NCBI GenBank assembly: GCA_018604165.1
Contig: CP075895.1
Span: forward strand, 1-64,000
Source of the DNA: Chitinophagaceae bacterium LGM1
GTDB taxonomy: Bacteria; Bacteroidota; Bacteroidia; Chitinophagales; Chitinophagaceae
DNA length: 64,000 nucleotides
Direction: 5' to 3'
Within the stretch, counting starts at the first letter, position 1. The number at the start of each line of letters is the position of its first letter. This document shows positions 1-6,824 of this stretch, one piece after another. Under the pieces are notes generated by a model that saw nothing but the letters and a program-made list of their open reading frames with translations, did no database searches and was not told where the DNA came from. The position numbers and the translations under genes were made by a program.

Positions 1-599
1 TCAGTGATGATACAGGCATGGAACGTGCCTTGCCTTTAACAGCCACCAAAGCGGCAGATGTGTTTGAAGCTATGCCTATTCCGCTAACGGTGGGCGACAG
101 GATACGCATTACCCGCAATGCCTTTGATACACAAAAGCGTAAGCTGAATAACGGACAACAACTTATAGTGTCTGCAATATGCCCGATAAACGGGCTGACC
201 GTGCAATCCAAAGCAGGTGATGCAACCTATTCCCTGCCCGTCAACTTCGGGCATATCGCCCATGCGTATTGCATGACCTCTCATGCTTCGCAAGGCGCGA
301 CTGCCGATGAAGTATTGATTGTACAACCTGCCGCCACGTTCAATGCGGCCAATGCAAAACAGTTTTATGTGTCCGTATCCAGAAGCAGGTATCAGGCCAT
401 TATCTATACCGATGATAAAGCAGGCTTATTGCAACGGGTTATGCAGGATGGCGACAGGCAGGCCGTAACGGAAAGCGAAGCCATGCGTTGCCATGAACTG
501 CATTTGGCTATCCACTTACGCAGTATTGACAGTTATCCGAATACCGGATTGCAACAGCAGGATACCCCCACACCGACAGGAGTCAACTATGCACCCTAA
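1..599 (+). CDS. C-terminal part of a conjugative relaxase/helicase (partial)
   Basis: The frame is open from the window edge (first full codon at base 3), so this is the 3' end of a longer gene; the ATG at 18 is internal. The last 199 residues contain the end of a superfamily 1 helicase: the segment AYCMTSHASQGATADE matches the UvrD/RecD C-terminal motif with its SQG loop, and FYVSVSRSR matches motif VI (the usual form is YVALSRAR). Proteins ending this way next to ArdC and methyltransferase genes are usually TraI/TraA-type relaxases that nick and unwind the element for conjugation, but the nuclease domain lies outside the window, so a plain RecD-like helicase cannot be excluded. The stop overlaps the start of the next gene. 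Confidence 0.75.
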   Translation, partial: SDDTGMERALPLTATKAADVFEAMPIPLTVGDRIRITRNAFDTQKRKLNNGQQLIVSAICPINGLTVQSKAGDATYSLPVNFGHIAHAYCMTSHASQGATADEVLIVQPAATFNAANAKQFYVSVSRSRYQAIIYTDDKAGLLQRVMQDGDRQAVTESEAMRCHELHLAIHLRSIDSYPNTGLQQQDTPTPTGVNYAP

Positions 600-969
600 G
601 CAGCAACAGACATTGTATAACGATTTGCGGGAAAACGACATGACTAAGGCAGAAAACCACCCGTATGAAACCTATCCCGACAGAAGCCATGCGCGGATGC
701 TGCTATTTGAGTTGCAAAACGGCTCATGTACCATGTTTAATTATCAATACCTGATTAGCACATGCTGTTCTGCTGATGGCGATATACTGGAACTTGATTT
801 TACCACCCATAGCGTACAGCTAACAGGTGTCAGGCTTAACCTGTTATATCACAAATTGGCTGAACACCTGCCCCGCATCATCAAATGCAGACAGGAAAGA
901 TTTAACGCGCTACTAACGGAACAGCCGATTATACATGCAATAACGATTGAGAAAAAGAATAAGCAATAG
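589..969 (+). CDS. Small conserved element protein, unknown function
   Basis: This is a 126-residue protein I do not recognise. I start it at ATG 589 rather than the upstream in-frame ATG at 493 because 589 has a good AGGAG site about six bases upstream and overlaps the relaxase stop by a few bases, the normal form of translational coupling. The protein is soluble, with no signal peptide or membrane segment; its middle has a DILELDF-type beta stretch and its C-terminal half is helical. It is co-transcribed with the relaxase and followed by a strong terminator, so a transfer or maintenance role is likely but unproven. Confidence 0.7.
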   Translation: MHPKQQQTLYNDLRENDMTKAENHPYETYPDRSHARMLLFELQNGSCTMFNYQYLISTCCSADGDILELDFTTHSVQLTGVRLNLLYHKLAEHLPRIIKCRQERFNALLTEQPIIHAITIEKKNKQ

Positions 970-1005
970 TTCCTGTTTTCAATATTTGATACTGACAAGA
1001 GAAAT

Positions 1006-1043
1006 AAAAAAGAGCGCAGGTAATCTTACCTGCGCTCTTTTTT
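1006..1043. terminator. Bidirectional intrinsic terminator
   Basis: A perfect 13-bp stem (1011-1023 with 1026-1038) with a 2-base loop is flanked by A5 on the left and T5 on the right. It sits between converging genes and can terminate both the relaxase operon and the ArdC operon. Confidence 0.9.
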
Positions 1044-1063
1044 ATGTTTAGTTATTTGCCTCG

Positions 1064-1975
1064 TTATGGCTGCAAGTGGCGCAGGTAATCCACGGCTTTG
1101 GATGCGGTGTTGGCGGCAGCGGTAACGAGGTATTTATTGTTCTTCAAAGCTGTGAGCCAGTTGGCGATATAGTTCGCATGGTCTTTGCTTGGCTGGCGGG
1201 TGATTTCCAGTTCAGAGCAAAGAAAAGCCGCGCCGAGTTCCGCTACCAGTTCCTCGGCAGCATAAGTATAATCCCCGAAGCGGTTGCCGAATGAACGGCC
1301 TAAACGGCTTGTATGCCCGGACCAGTGTACCAGCTCGTGTAGTAAGGTGCTGTAATAGTTTTCTGTTGCCGTGCAGTGTTCGGTATCAATAAAAGCTTCT
1401 TTCTTCGGCAGGTGGATTTCGTCTTTTGACGGGATAAAACAGGTTTGCTTGCCTTTGTGCCTGATAACGGCTTTGGTATTCACAACATAGTTTTCTACAT
1501 GCTCCAGTCGTGCTGCTAAAGGTTTGGATGGCAGCACCATATCGGCGTCAGGCTGATAACTGCTTAATTGGCAACGGTTGAATACAACATAGGATTTCAG
1601 GAAAGGGATTTTTCTGATTTCGCCTGCTTCCTCTTTTTCCATCATGTCGTAATAGACGACCATCGTTCCCTTTTCGCCTTTGCGGATGCTTTCATTCTGT
1701 TGTTTCCACTGGCGGAAACTGCCCCATTCATGCGATGTAAAATCCTGTGCAAAAGAAGAACACCAGAGTAACAGGATATTAATACCATTATAGTGCTTAT
1801 GTGATTGTGTGTTTTTCGGCATCCGAAACGGCATGACTTCACCGCCCAGCCAAGGCTTTTGCCATGGCGTTGTTCCCGCTTCCAGATGTTGCATGATGGT
1901 ATCGGTTACTTTCTGATAAAGGTCTGTGCGTGGTTGTGTATCGTTAGCAGGTACAGGCGTAGTTGTGTTTTGCAT
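1064..1975 (-). CDS. ArdC-like antirestriction protein with zincin domain
   Basis: The N-terminal third (about residues 15-140) matches the ArdC N-terminal single-strand-DNA-binding domain (DUF1738), including TPWQKPW and HYNGINILLLW. The C-terminal part is a zinc metallopeptidase-like domain with HELVHWSGH near residue 215 and the third-ligand region AAEELVAELGAAFLC about 25 residues on. ArdC proteins travel on conjugative plasmids and protect incoming DNA from host restriction. I prefer ATG 1975 to the ATG at 1981 because the spacing of the GAAAGG site to 1975 equals that at the methyltransferase start; a product two residues longer is possible. It is last in a minus-strand operon of HTH, primase-like protein, methyltransferase and ArdC. 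Confidence 0.9.
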   Translation of the reverse strand: MQNTTTPVPANDTQPRTDLYQKVTDTIMQHLEAGTTPWQKPWLGGEVMPFRMPKNTQSHKHYNGINILLLWCSSFAQDFTSHEWGSFRQWKQQNESIRKGEKGTMVVYYDMMEKEEAGEIRKIPFLKSYVVFNRCQLSSYQPDADMVLPSKPLAARLEHVENYVVNTKAVIRHKGKQTCFIPSKDEIHLPKKEAFIDTEHCTATENYYSTLLHELVHWSGHTSRLGRSFGNRFGDYTYAAEELVAELGAAFLCSELEITRQPSKDHANYIANWLTALKNNKYLVTAAANTASKAVDYLRHLQP

Positions 1976-2042
1976 GGACATTGCCTTTCGGTTTTGGGTA
2001 TGAATATGTGTGAGGGATGTTGGCTGTAATAAATATTCAGCT

Positions 2043-2957
2043 TTACAAGCGTTGGTATTGCTCTATCGTCTTGAACAAATGCAAGGCGATTTCCGGCACG
2101 ATGGCATTGCCGTACATTCTGATGGATTGGTTGCACCACTTTGAAACGGTAATACCGTCCAGTCTGGCGGGAATCCCATCATCTCCCCCACAAAGCGGGG
2201 GTTGAGTCGGCCAGTCCTGCCAACGATGTCCTGTATCGTAGAACCGAGGTCGTTGCCCCGCCAGTTCTTCGTCTTGCGTTTGTAGTTGCTGTCGCTGGCA
2301 ATGGGTGTCGGTAACAGCTTGTGGTGATTGTGCAGCACATAGGCTGTGAGCTTGCTGCTGTTGTCGGGTGTTTCGTCCTTGCGGAGTTTGGCTGCAAAGC
2401 TTGGCGCGTTGCCATCGAATGCGGTCGGGGTCGGCAGAAGCTTTCTTGTTCCCTGCGGTGGCAGGTTCAGATAGTCTTCCGACAATCCATACCCTGTACC
2501 TTTGGTGCGGGGCGTTGACACCTGAAGCTGGCAATACATACGCTGCGACTTCGTAGCCTTCAGTTTCCAAATCAGATTGCACCGTGTCGAATACCAGTCC
2601 CTCGTTCCAATTAAGCAGGCCGTAAACGTTTTCGCAAACGACCCATCGGGGTTTGATTTGTTGAATAACGCGATGCATTGCAGGCCAGAGGTAGCGGTCA
2701 TCTGCCGTGCCTGTACGCTTCCCGGCTGCACTAAAGGGCTGGCAGGGAAAGCCACCCGTGAGGATGTCAATTTTTTCTTTGTAGGGCGTGGCATCAAAAT
2801 CTCCGATGTCGTGGTAACAGGCCGCATCAGGCCAGTAATGTTGCAGGATGGTTTGGCAGAACATATCTTTTTCGCAATGAAAAATGTTCTGCCATCCCAT
2901 TTTTTCAGCAGCGAGGTCAAAGCCCCCGCCGCCTGAAAACAGGCTGCCGTGTCGCAT
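2043..2957 (-). CDS. DNA cytosine-C5 methyltransferase
   Basis: A 304-residue enzyme that would transfer a methyl group from S-adenosylmethionine to C5 of cytosine. It shows SLFSGGGGFDLA (motif I, about 5-16), GGFPCQPFS with the catalytic Cys near 72 (motif IV), ENV near 109 (motif VI), QRYRVW near 152 (motif VIII) and YGNAIVPEIA near the C-terminus (motif X). The start is the ATG preceded by AAAGGA with 8-base spacing; the frame runs upstream but that part overlaps the primase gene and has no motifs. The region between motifs VIII and IX is Q/R-rich and short for a target recognition domain. No restriction enzyme is adjacent, so it is probably an orphan that shields the element from host restriction. 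See the separate entry for the overlapping frame. Confidence 0.92.
   Translation of the reverse strand: MRHGSLFSGGGGFDLAAEKMGWQNIFHCEKDMFCQTILQHYWPDAACYHDIGDFDATPYKEKIDILTGGFPCQPFSAAGKRTGTADDRYLWPAMHRVIQQIKPRWVVCENVYGLLNWNEGLVFDTVQSDLETEGYEVAAYVLPASGVNAPHQRYRVWIVGRLSEPATAGNKKASADPDRIRWQRAKLCSQTPQGRNTRQQQQAHSLCAAQSPQAVTDTHCQRQQLQTQDEELAGQRPRFYDTGHRWQDWPTQPPLCGGDDGIPARLDGITVSKWCNQSIRMYGNAIVPEIALHLFKTIEQYQRL
2063..2920 (-). other. Overlapping +1 frame with conserved-looking protein inside the methyltransferase gene
   Basis: A second minus-strand frame, shifted +1 from the methyltransferase, is open for 286 codons. From about 2650 down to 2063 its translation looks like a real family and not noise: it has WYSTRCNLIWKLKATK, then YCQLQVSTP, two copies of LLPTP followed by A/I and D, and LNPRFVGEMMGFPPDWT. 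These resemble the C-terminal segments of phage-type cytosine methyltransferases as I remember them. The same bases encode motifs VI, VIII and X in the main frame. Either the gene is dual-coded or a frameshift joins the N-terminal domain to this alternative C-terminus. I see no ribosome binding site that clearly serves the frame on its own. Confidence 0.5.
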
Positions 2958-2973
2958 AGGTATATCCTTTCGG

Positions 2974-3882
2974 TTATTGTCTGGTATAAGAGGCGAATTG
3001 TTCATTCGGGTCTTTGTAACCACTATAACTGTCATTAGCGGTTTCAAAGCGCAGGTTTTCTGTTGTGCAGAATGATTGCAGTAATGCGGTGTATGTTTTG
3101 CCTTGTTCGTCATTGCCAAGCCATGCACGTAGATACACATAGCCATAGTTGCGGATATAGGCGGTCATATCCTGCATGCAGTCCATGCTATTCAGGATAA
3201 TACTATCTTCTTCAAATAACCTGCCGTTGCGCAAGCTAACGGCAGAGAGGTAATCATAGATGTCTTTGAATATTTGTACCCCGTCAGGTTTGGGTGTTTT
3301 GCCCCGGATAAAGCTGATGGCTCTAATGCCGATATGTGCTTTGATGGTGGAATTACGGATGGCATAGCCGCCGTCTTCATTTACAAAGCCGATAGCAATA
3401 AAGCTTTTGCCTGTCTGCTTGTTTCGGACACGCACCTGCTTTAGCTTATGCCTTGCTATGTGAAACGGGATGCCGCGTTGTTGTTCAAGGTAACGAATGA
3501 GTGTCGGGTCTGATACATGCGCTACATCCCTGATAACAAAACATGCATCCATGCTTTTGTAATCAGGCATGTCTTGTGGCAGTTCGATGGTGGTGTATGG
3601 ATAACCGACCATATTGCGCAGCCAGCGCATGGCATCCATCACGCTGTAGTTCAAACCCTCGCATTGCAGGTAGCGGCAGACAAGCGCAATCCCATTGCCT
3701 GTCTGTCCAGTCATCGGGTCAAACCATGTATTGGTAGCAGGGTTGACGACCAGATTAGATAGCTGTTCTTCGTTAAACGGGCAGGCATAAAGGTCTAAGC
3801 CGTTGCGGATGGGCTTAGGCTTAATGCCCCATACAGCAAATATTTTTTGCAGGGGTATTGTCTTGGCATAGGTTATATCCAT
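2974..3882 (-). CDS. Toprim/primase-like mobilization protein
   Basis: A 302-residue soluble protein resembling the CHC2/Toprim primase-like proteins of Bacteroidota mobile elements. The N-terminus (about 10-80) has the layout of the zinc-finger region (LYACPFNEEQ, then NTWFDPMTGQTGNGIALV) but lacks a full CHC2 cysteine set, which is common in these proteins. The C-terminal part (about 190-280) has the Toprim pattern, with IFKDIYDYLSAVSL and the hydrophobic strand before LNSMDCMQDM. It would act in priming or strand handling during element replication. It lies 16 bases upstream of the methyltransferase and about 37 bases downstream of the HTH gene, in one operon. Confidence 0.7.
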   Translation of the reverse strand: MDITYAKTIPLQKIFAVWGIKPKPIRNGLDLYACPFNEEQLSNLVVNPATNTWFDPMTGQTGNGIALVCRYLQCEGLNYSVMDAMRWLRNMVGYPYTTIELPQDMPDYKSMDACFVIRDVAHVSDPTLIRYLEQQRGIPFHIARHKLKQVRVRNKQTGKSFIAIGFVNEDGGYAIRNSTIKAHIGIRAISFIRGKTPKPDGVQIFKDIYDYLSAVSLRNGRLFEEDSIILNSMDCMQDMTAYIRNYGYVYLRAWLGNDEQGKTYTALLQSFCTTENLRFETANDSYSGYKDPNEQFASYTRQ

Positions 3883-3919
3883 AGCTTACTTTCAAAAATG
3901 AGGTGCAGGAATGACGGGG

Positions 3920-4117
3920 CTAAAACGCTTTCAGCGTTCGTTCTTCAAGGAACGCATCCAGTGCGGATTTTCGGTAGCGCACACTGCGCCCAATCCTTAT
4001 GGGTTGCAGGTCGTAACGTTGGGTACAATCCCAGACGGCCAATGTGCCGTAGCTGTAATTGATATAAGCTGCCGCTTGCTTACGGTTCAGTAATGGTTCT
4101 TTATCGGGTATCGTCAA
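3920..4117 (-). CDS. Excisionase-like helix-turn-helix protein
   Basis: A 65-residue MerR/excisionase-type winged HTH (HTH_17): LLNRKQAAAYINYSYGTLAVW forms the helix-turn-helix and IRIGRSVRYRKSALDAFLEER the wing and third helix. The start codon is TTG, supported by an AAAGGAG six bases upstream. Proteins like this act as recombination directionality factors or as regulators of the downstream genes. It is the first gene of the minus-strand operon. A hairpin at 4138-4157 lies just upstream. Confidence 0.85.
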   Translation of the reverse strand: MTIPDKEPLLNRKQAAAYINYSYGTLAVWDCTQRYDLQPIRIGRSVRYRKSALDAFLEERTLKAF

Positions 4118-4595
4118 AACAAACTCCTTTCTGTCAACATCAGCTCATGCGCTGATGCGTGTTATACAAATCGGGGAGCTTGATATGCGAAATGAATATG
4201 CGCTGTCAAAGAAAAAACACTTTTAATATCACAAACCATATCCATTAATGTCAGATGGATAGGGTGAGGTCGTGTATCTAAGTAGTCTTACGGATGGGTT
4301 TTAACTACTTTGGCAAGCCTGATACATACTTTGCGAATCGCCTGTTGCATGAATAAGCAGTGTTAACTATAGTTAATTATTATGCAGGATGGAGAAATAG
4401 ATTGAAATTATGACGAATCTGTAGGATAAATAACGCTGAGCAAAGAACCTACAATAATATCAGATTCAATTGAGTTTAAACCCAATCTTGCAATAATATA
4501 TTGCTATTGAAATTAATGGTATCATTTGCATACTAATGCTAACGTTTAATAAGCCGTCTATACGAATATCAGTGAAATTTTGAGAGGTGCATTAA
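4118..4595. other. Gene-free interval with hairpin and first long direct repeat
   Basis: No coding frame is supported here. It contains a hairpin with 7-bp arms (4138-4144 with 4151-4157) just upstream of the HTH gene, the first copy of the long direct repeat (4191-4345), and then an AT-rich leader for the cargo genes. Confidence 0.7.
4191..4345 (+). repeat. Direct repeat copy 1 flanking cargo genes
   Basis: The first 71 bases (4191-4261) match 5705-5775 with only two mismatches. Homology resumes at the TCTTACGGATGGGTTTTA block (about 4286-4303 versus 5800-5817) and at TTTGCGAATC before 4345. The core holds a small inverted repeat, TATCCAT and ATGGATA, around 4240-4261. It lies upstream of the cargo pair. 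Confidence 0.85.
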
Positions 4596-4847
4596 ATGGA
4601 TAGTTTTACAAAAAAACTTTTGCATGATAAAAAGAAAATAAAAGTTCTTTGGGTTACTAATATAATCTCGTTGTTAGCTCTTGGACTTGTCTTATATAAA
4701 AACAATGAAAATGAACAAATAAGGACTCAAGTTCACCAGCTTGAATTGTTGAAAGAAAACAGTATCTCAATTTCTAAAGAACAAATGAAAAATTCATTAG
4801 ATTTGTCAAGGGACACAATTTATTGCATACCGATAGTTATTAAATAA
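4596..4847 (+). CDS. Small single-pass membrane protein (cargo gene 1)
   Basis: An 83-residue protein I do not recognise. A lysine-rich N-terminus (about 1-18) is followed by one clear membrane helix, VLWVTNIISLLALGLVLY (about 18-36), and then a charged, probably coiled-coil segment containing QLELLKEN. A GAGAGG site precedes the ATG. The gene ends 9 bases before the next one, so the two form a cassette. Base composition is visibly AT-richer than the element backbone. A membrane anchor or effector role is inference only. Confidence 0.6.
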   Translation: MDSFTKKLLHDKKKIKVLWVTNIISLLALGLVLYKNNENEQIRTQVHQLELLKENSISISKEQMKNSLDLSRDTIYCIPIVIK

Positions 4848-4856
4848 TATATCACG

Positions 4857-5519
4857 ATGGACATTACAACCTGGGAAGAGATACGCAAGTTTATCTTCGG
4901 CAATTTAACAGGTTGGCTAAGTTTCTTGAAACCTGTAAGCAAAAGAGTCACAAATCTATTTAAAAAGAAAAAGCCAGGAAATGAAAAAGCAATTTCTGGC
5001 GTAGGCAACATAGCCTCGATAAATGATAAGCTGAATTTTTTATCTGAAACTATTTTTGTTACCGAGTATACTCAAGGAACTCGCGTGGACAGAGGGAAAT
5101 TAAAACTATCCCATAGTGGTCGTGATTACATATATGGAGACTATACAGTTGTATATGAGCTAAATGACAAAATGGAAACTGCTATAGAGGAACTTAATGT
5201 TAATGGTTTCTTTGCATACGACCATTTGCTGACCCTAAAATTTCAAAACAAAAGAACAGTAAGTCATAGTGGCGTATTTATGCTTGAGTTGCCACAAAAC
5301 TATATGTACGGCAGGTATCTTGTTTATTATCCCCCGTTTATCCCAACTGACAGGCGTAGCGTAATTTATAATGATGCCATGCCTGCACAAGACGTAGGAG
5401 AGATAGTATTCTGGCCTGTAGAAAAAGAAGAGATTGCAAATGAATTTATTTCTAATAAGGCCATTGCCCTAACTGCAATTCAAAGCAGAGCAAAATCTAT
5501 ATATTTTGGCAAACGTTAA
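4857..5519 (+). CDS. Beta-strand-rich protein of unknown function (cargo gene 2)
   Basis: A 220-residue protein, family not recognised. Residues about 8-45 form an amphipathic, lysine-ended segment (FIFGNLTGWLSFLKP then KKKKP) that could touch the membrane. Residues about 60-175 are rich in alternating beta-strand patterns with repeated G-Y motifs (GRDYIYGDYTVVYEL, LPQNYMYGRYLVYYPPF), suggesting a small beta-barrel or lipocalin-like fold. The C-terminus is helical. A membrane-helix protein followed by a beta-rich one, placed between direct repeats in a mobile element, resembles defence or toxin cargo in layout, but no catalytic motif supports a function. Confidence 0.6.
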   Translation: MDITTWEEIRKFIFGNLTGWLSFLKPVSKRVTNLFKKKKPGNEKAISGVGNIASINDKLNFLSETIFVTEYTQGTRVDRGKLKLSHSGRDYIYGDYTVVYELNDKMETAIEELNVNGFFAYDHLLTLKFQNKRTVSHSGVFMLELPQNYMYGRYLVYYPPFIPTDRRSVIYNDAMPAQDVGEIVFWPVEKEEIANEFISNKAIALTAIQSRAKSIYFGKR

Positions 5520-5704
5520 TCTATATCTTAATTGTATTTATGAATGTATTATAGCATGAAACAACAAAATGCAGCATAGCGAATCAATATCGCAAATGAT
5601 GCTGTACATAGAACACTCGAGAGGATAGAATAAAGCCCTGTTTAATGTTCGTTCATGCAGATTGTCCCCCTTAGGAATGACCGATAAATGATAATGCAGT
5701 CTAA

Positions 5705-5860
5705 AATGAATATGCGCCGTCAAAGAAAAAACGCTTTTAATATCACAAACCATATCCATTAATGTCAGATGGATATTGCTAAGTGTTTTTACTAAGTATT
5801 CTTACGGATGGGTTTTAAGGCTTAGAAAGAATTTTCCAATCCGGTTTGCGAATCACTTAT
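5705..5860 (+). repeat. Direct repeat copy 2 flanking cargo genes
   Basis: The second copy of the repeat at 4191-4345. Here it leads straight into the promoter of the small gene at 5887, so the ancestral function of the sequence is probably regulatory, with the cargo inserted after duplication. Confidence 0.85.
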
Positions 5861-5863
5861 AAT
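5858..5863 (+). promoter_or_regulatory. Sigma70-type -10 box for the 5887 gene
   Basis: An exact TATAAT lies 23 bases before the ATG, with an AAAGGA site in between (5874-5879). The -35 region is not a good match. This form is typical of Proteobacteria and unlike the TAnnTTTG boxes of the flanking chromosome. Confidence 0.5.
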
Positions 5864-5886
5864 CTGCGCACAGAAAGGAAACTGCC

Positions 5887-6066
5887 ATGACACAACTAAA
5901 GCGACTGACAGACGAAGATTTACAAACTGCCTATCTGCTGATTGCAGGTATTGTCAAAAAGCACGGTGATGCATACCTGCCGATATTCAAGCGGGTGCAT
6001 GAGGAAGTAGAATTGCGAAAAAAGCAAAATGATTTATTGCAATTGGCAATGAAAATTGCAGAATAG
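5887..6066 (+). CDS. 59-residue conserved-looking small protein
   Basis: A short gene with ATG at 5887, an AAAGGA ribosome binding site eight bases upstream, and stop TAG at 6064-6066. The product begins MTQLKRLTDEDLQ and is predicted to be entirely helical, with KKHGDAYLPIFKRVHEEVE in the middle and a Q/L-rich end. Charge pattern, start signals and position just after the promoter repeat support it as real. I do not recognise the family; small helical proteins in this position are often accessory or regulatory proteins of the element. Confidence 0.65.
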   Translation: MTQLKRLTDEDLQTAYLLIAGIVKKHGDAYLPIFKRVHEEVELRKKQNDLLQLAMKIAE

Positions 6067-6075
6067 GGATGCTGA

Positions 6076-6110
6076 TTTTTATTGACATTGCATACATATT
6101 GCAATAAAGT
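6076..6110 (+). promoter_or_regulatory. Promoter with palindromic spacer, copy 1
   Basis: TTGACA at 6082-6087, a 17-base spacer and TAAAGT at 6105-6110 fit a sigma70-type promoter. The spacer contains ATTGCA-N7-TGCAAT, a perfect 6-bp inverted repeat. A related copy lies at 6533-6567. It would drive the gene at 6192. Confidence 0.5.
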
Positions 6111-6191
6111 AGCTATAGGGATTGCACATGATAATAACGATGTACATTTCCTCACTTTTACCCAATTATTGGATTAGACAGGAGTTAGCCA

Positions 6192-6506
6192 ATGACTTTT
6201 TATATAGAACATGACCCCTACCCACATATCCGTTGCAAAATCACTGGCGACTGTATAATGGCAAATGACTACCTTAAGCCGGAAAATGAAAAGGCTATAA
6301 ATAAAATGTTTGAGACATACGACGAAGTTGTTGCAGCTTTGTATTTGGCTCAATCGGAATTGTTGAAAACGGGCGTACAAGTACCAAAAGAAATTACAAC
6401 AGCACTTGCAAAAACAAAAATACCACCAAAAAAAACCGAAAAACATTCAATATCGGGAATCAAACTTATGTTGGAAAAATTTAAAACGATTTGTTCTTAT
6501 CGTTAA
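6192..6506 (+). CDS. Hypothetical 104-residue element protein
   Basis: A protein I do not recognise. It begins MTFYIEHDPYPHIRC and has an acidic helical middle (ETYDEVVAALYLAQSELL) and a lysine-rich C-terminus. The ATG has a good CAGGAG site upstream. It has its own candidate promoter at 6076-6110 and stands between the 59-residue gene and the integrase, all in the same direction. Confidence 0.6.
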   Translation: MTFYIEHDPYPHIRCKITGDCIMANDYLKPENEKAINKMFETYDEVVAALYLAQSELLKTGVQVPKEITTALAKTKIPPKKTEKHSISGIKLMLEKFKTICSYR

Positions 6507-6824
6507 CACAATCGGTTAGTAAGGCAGGTGAATTTTTATTGACACGGCATACATATCGTGCTTAGATGGTAGATAGTTGTTTCACACAAATGCAGCTTTA
6601 TTTTTTCACACGGCGAAAATTAAACAAGCAGTGAAGTAGCGGAAATCACAACACAAATGCGGAATATAGGAGCTATCTAATGCGCACATCCTGTCCGCCA
6701 GTTTTACCCTTATTAACTGGCATATATCTTCTTAAAAAGAAACACAATTTTCGTTTTTATCAACGAATCGTTTTTCGCATCCTTATACATCCTCACACAT
6801 TTTATCACACAAAATAGGTGAGCC
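6507..6824. other. Gene-free leader of the integrase gene
   Basis: No supported coding frame. It contains the second palindromic promoter (6533-6567) and a degenerate copy of the sequence around 6157-6175 (at about 6702-6720, sharing TTTTACCC and TTATT-rich flanks). The attachment site of the element probably lies near the integrase, but I cannot identify its core. Confidence 0.5.
6533..6567 (+). promoter_or_regulatory. Promoter with palindromic spacer, copy 2
   Basis: TTGACA at 6539-6544, a 17-base spacer and a weak -10 (TTAGAT, 6562-6567). The spacer shares GCATACATAT with copy 1 but has CACG/CGTG arms instead, so the dyad is kept while its bases differ. It may drive the integrase. Confidence 0.45.

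Noticed and set aside
493-588. Longer N-terminus for the 589-969 gene
   Set aside because: The extension overlaps the relaxase in another frame and has no ribosome binding site, while ATG 589 has a clear AGGAG.
2179-2415. Third minus-strand frame inside the methyltransferase gene (78 codons)
   Set aside because: Its translation is low-complexity Thr/Ala/Arg-rich text without any motif. Unlike the +1 frame it looks like a shadow of the GC-rich region.
2958-3146. 63-codon N-terminal extension of the methyltransferase
   Set aside because: It lies inside the primase-like gene and the family normally begins just before motif I, which fits ATG 2957.
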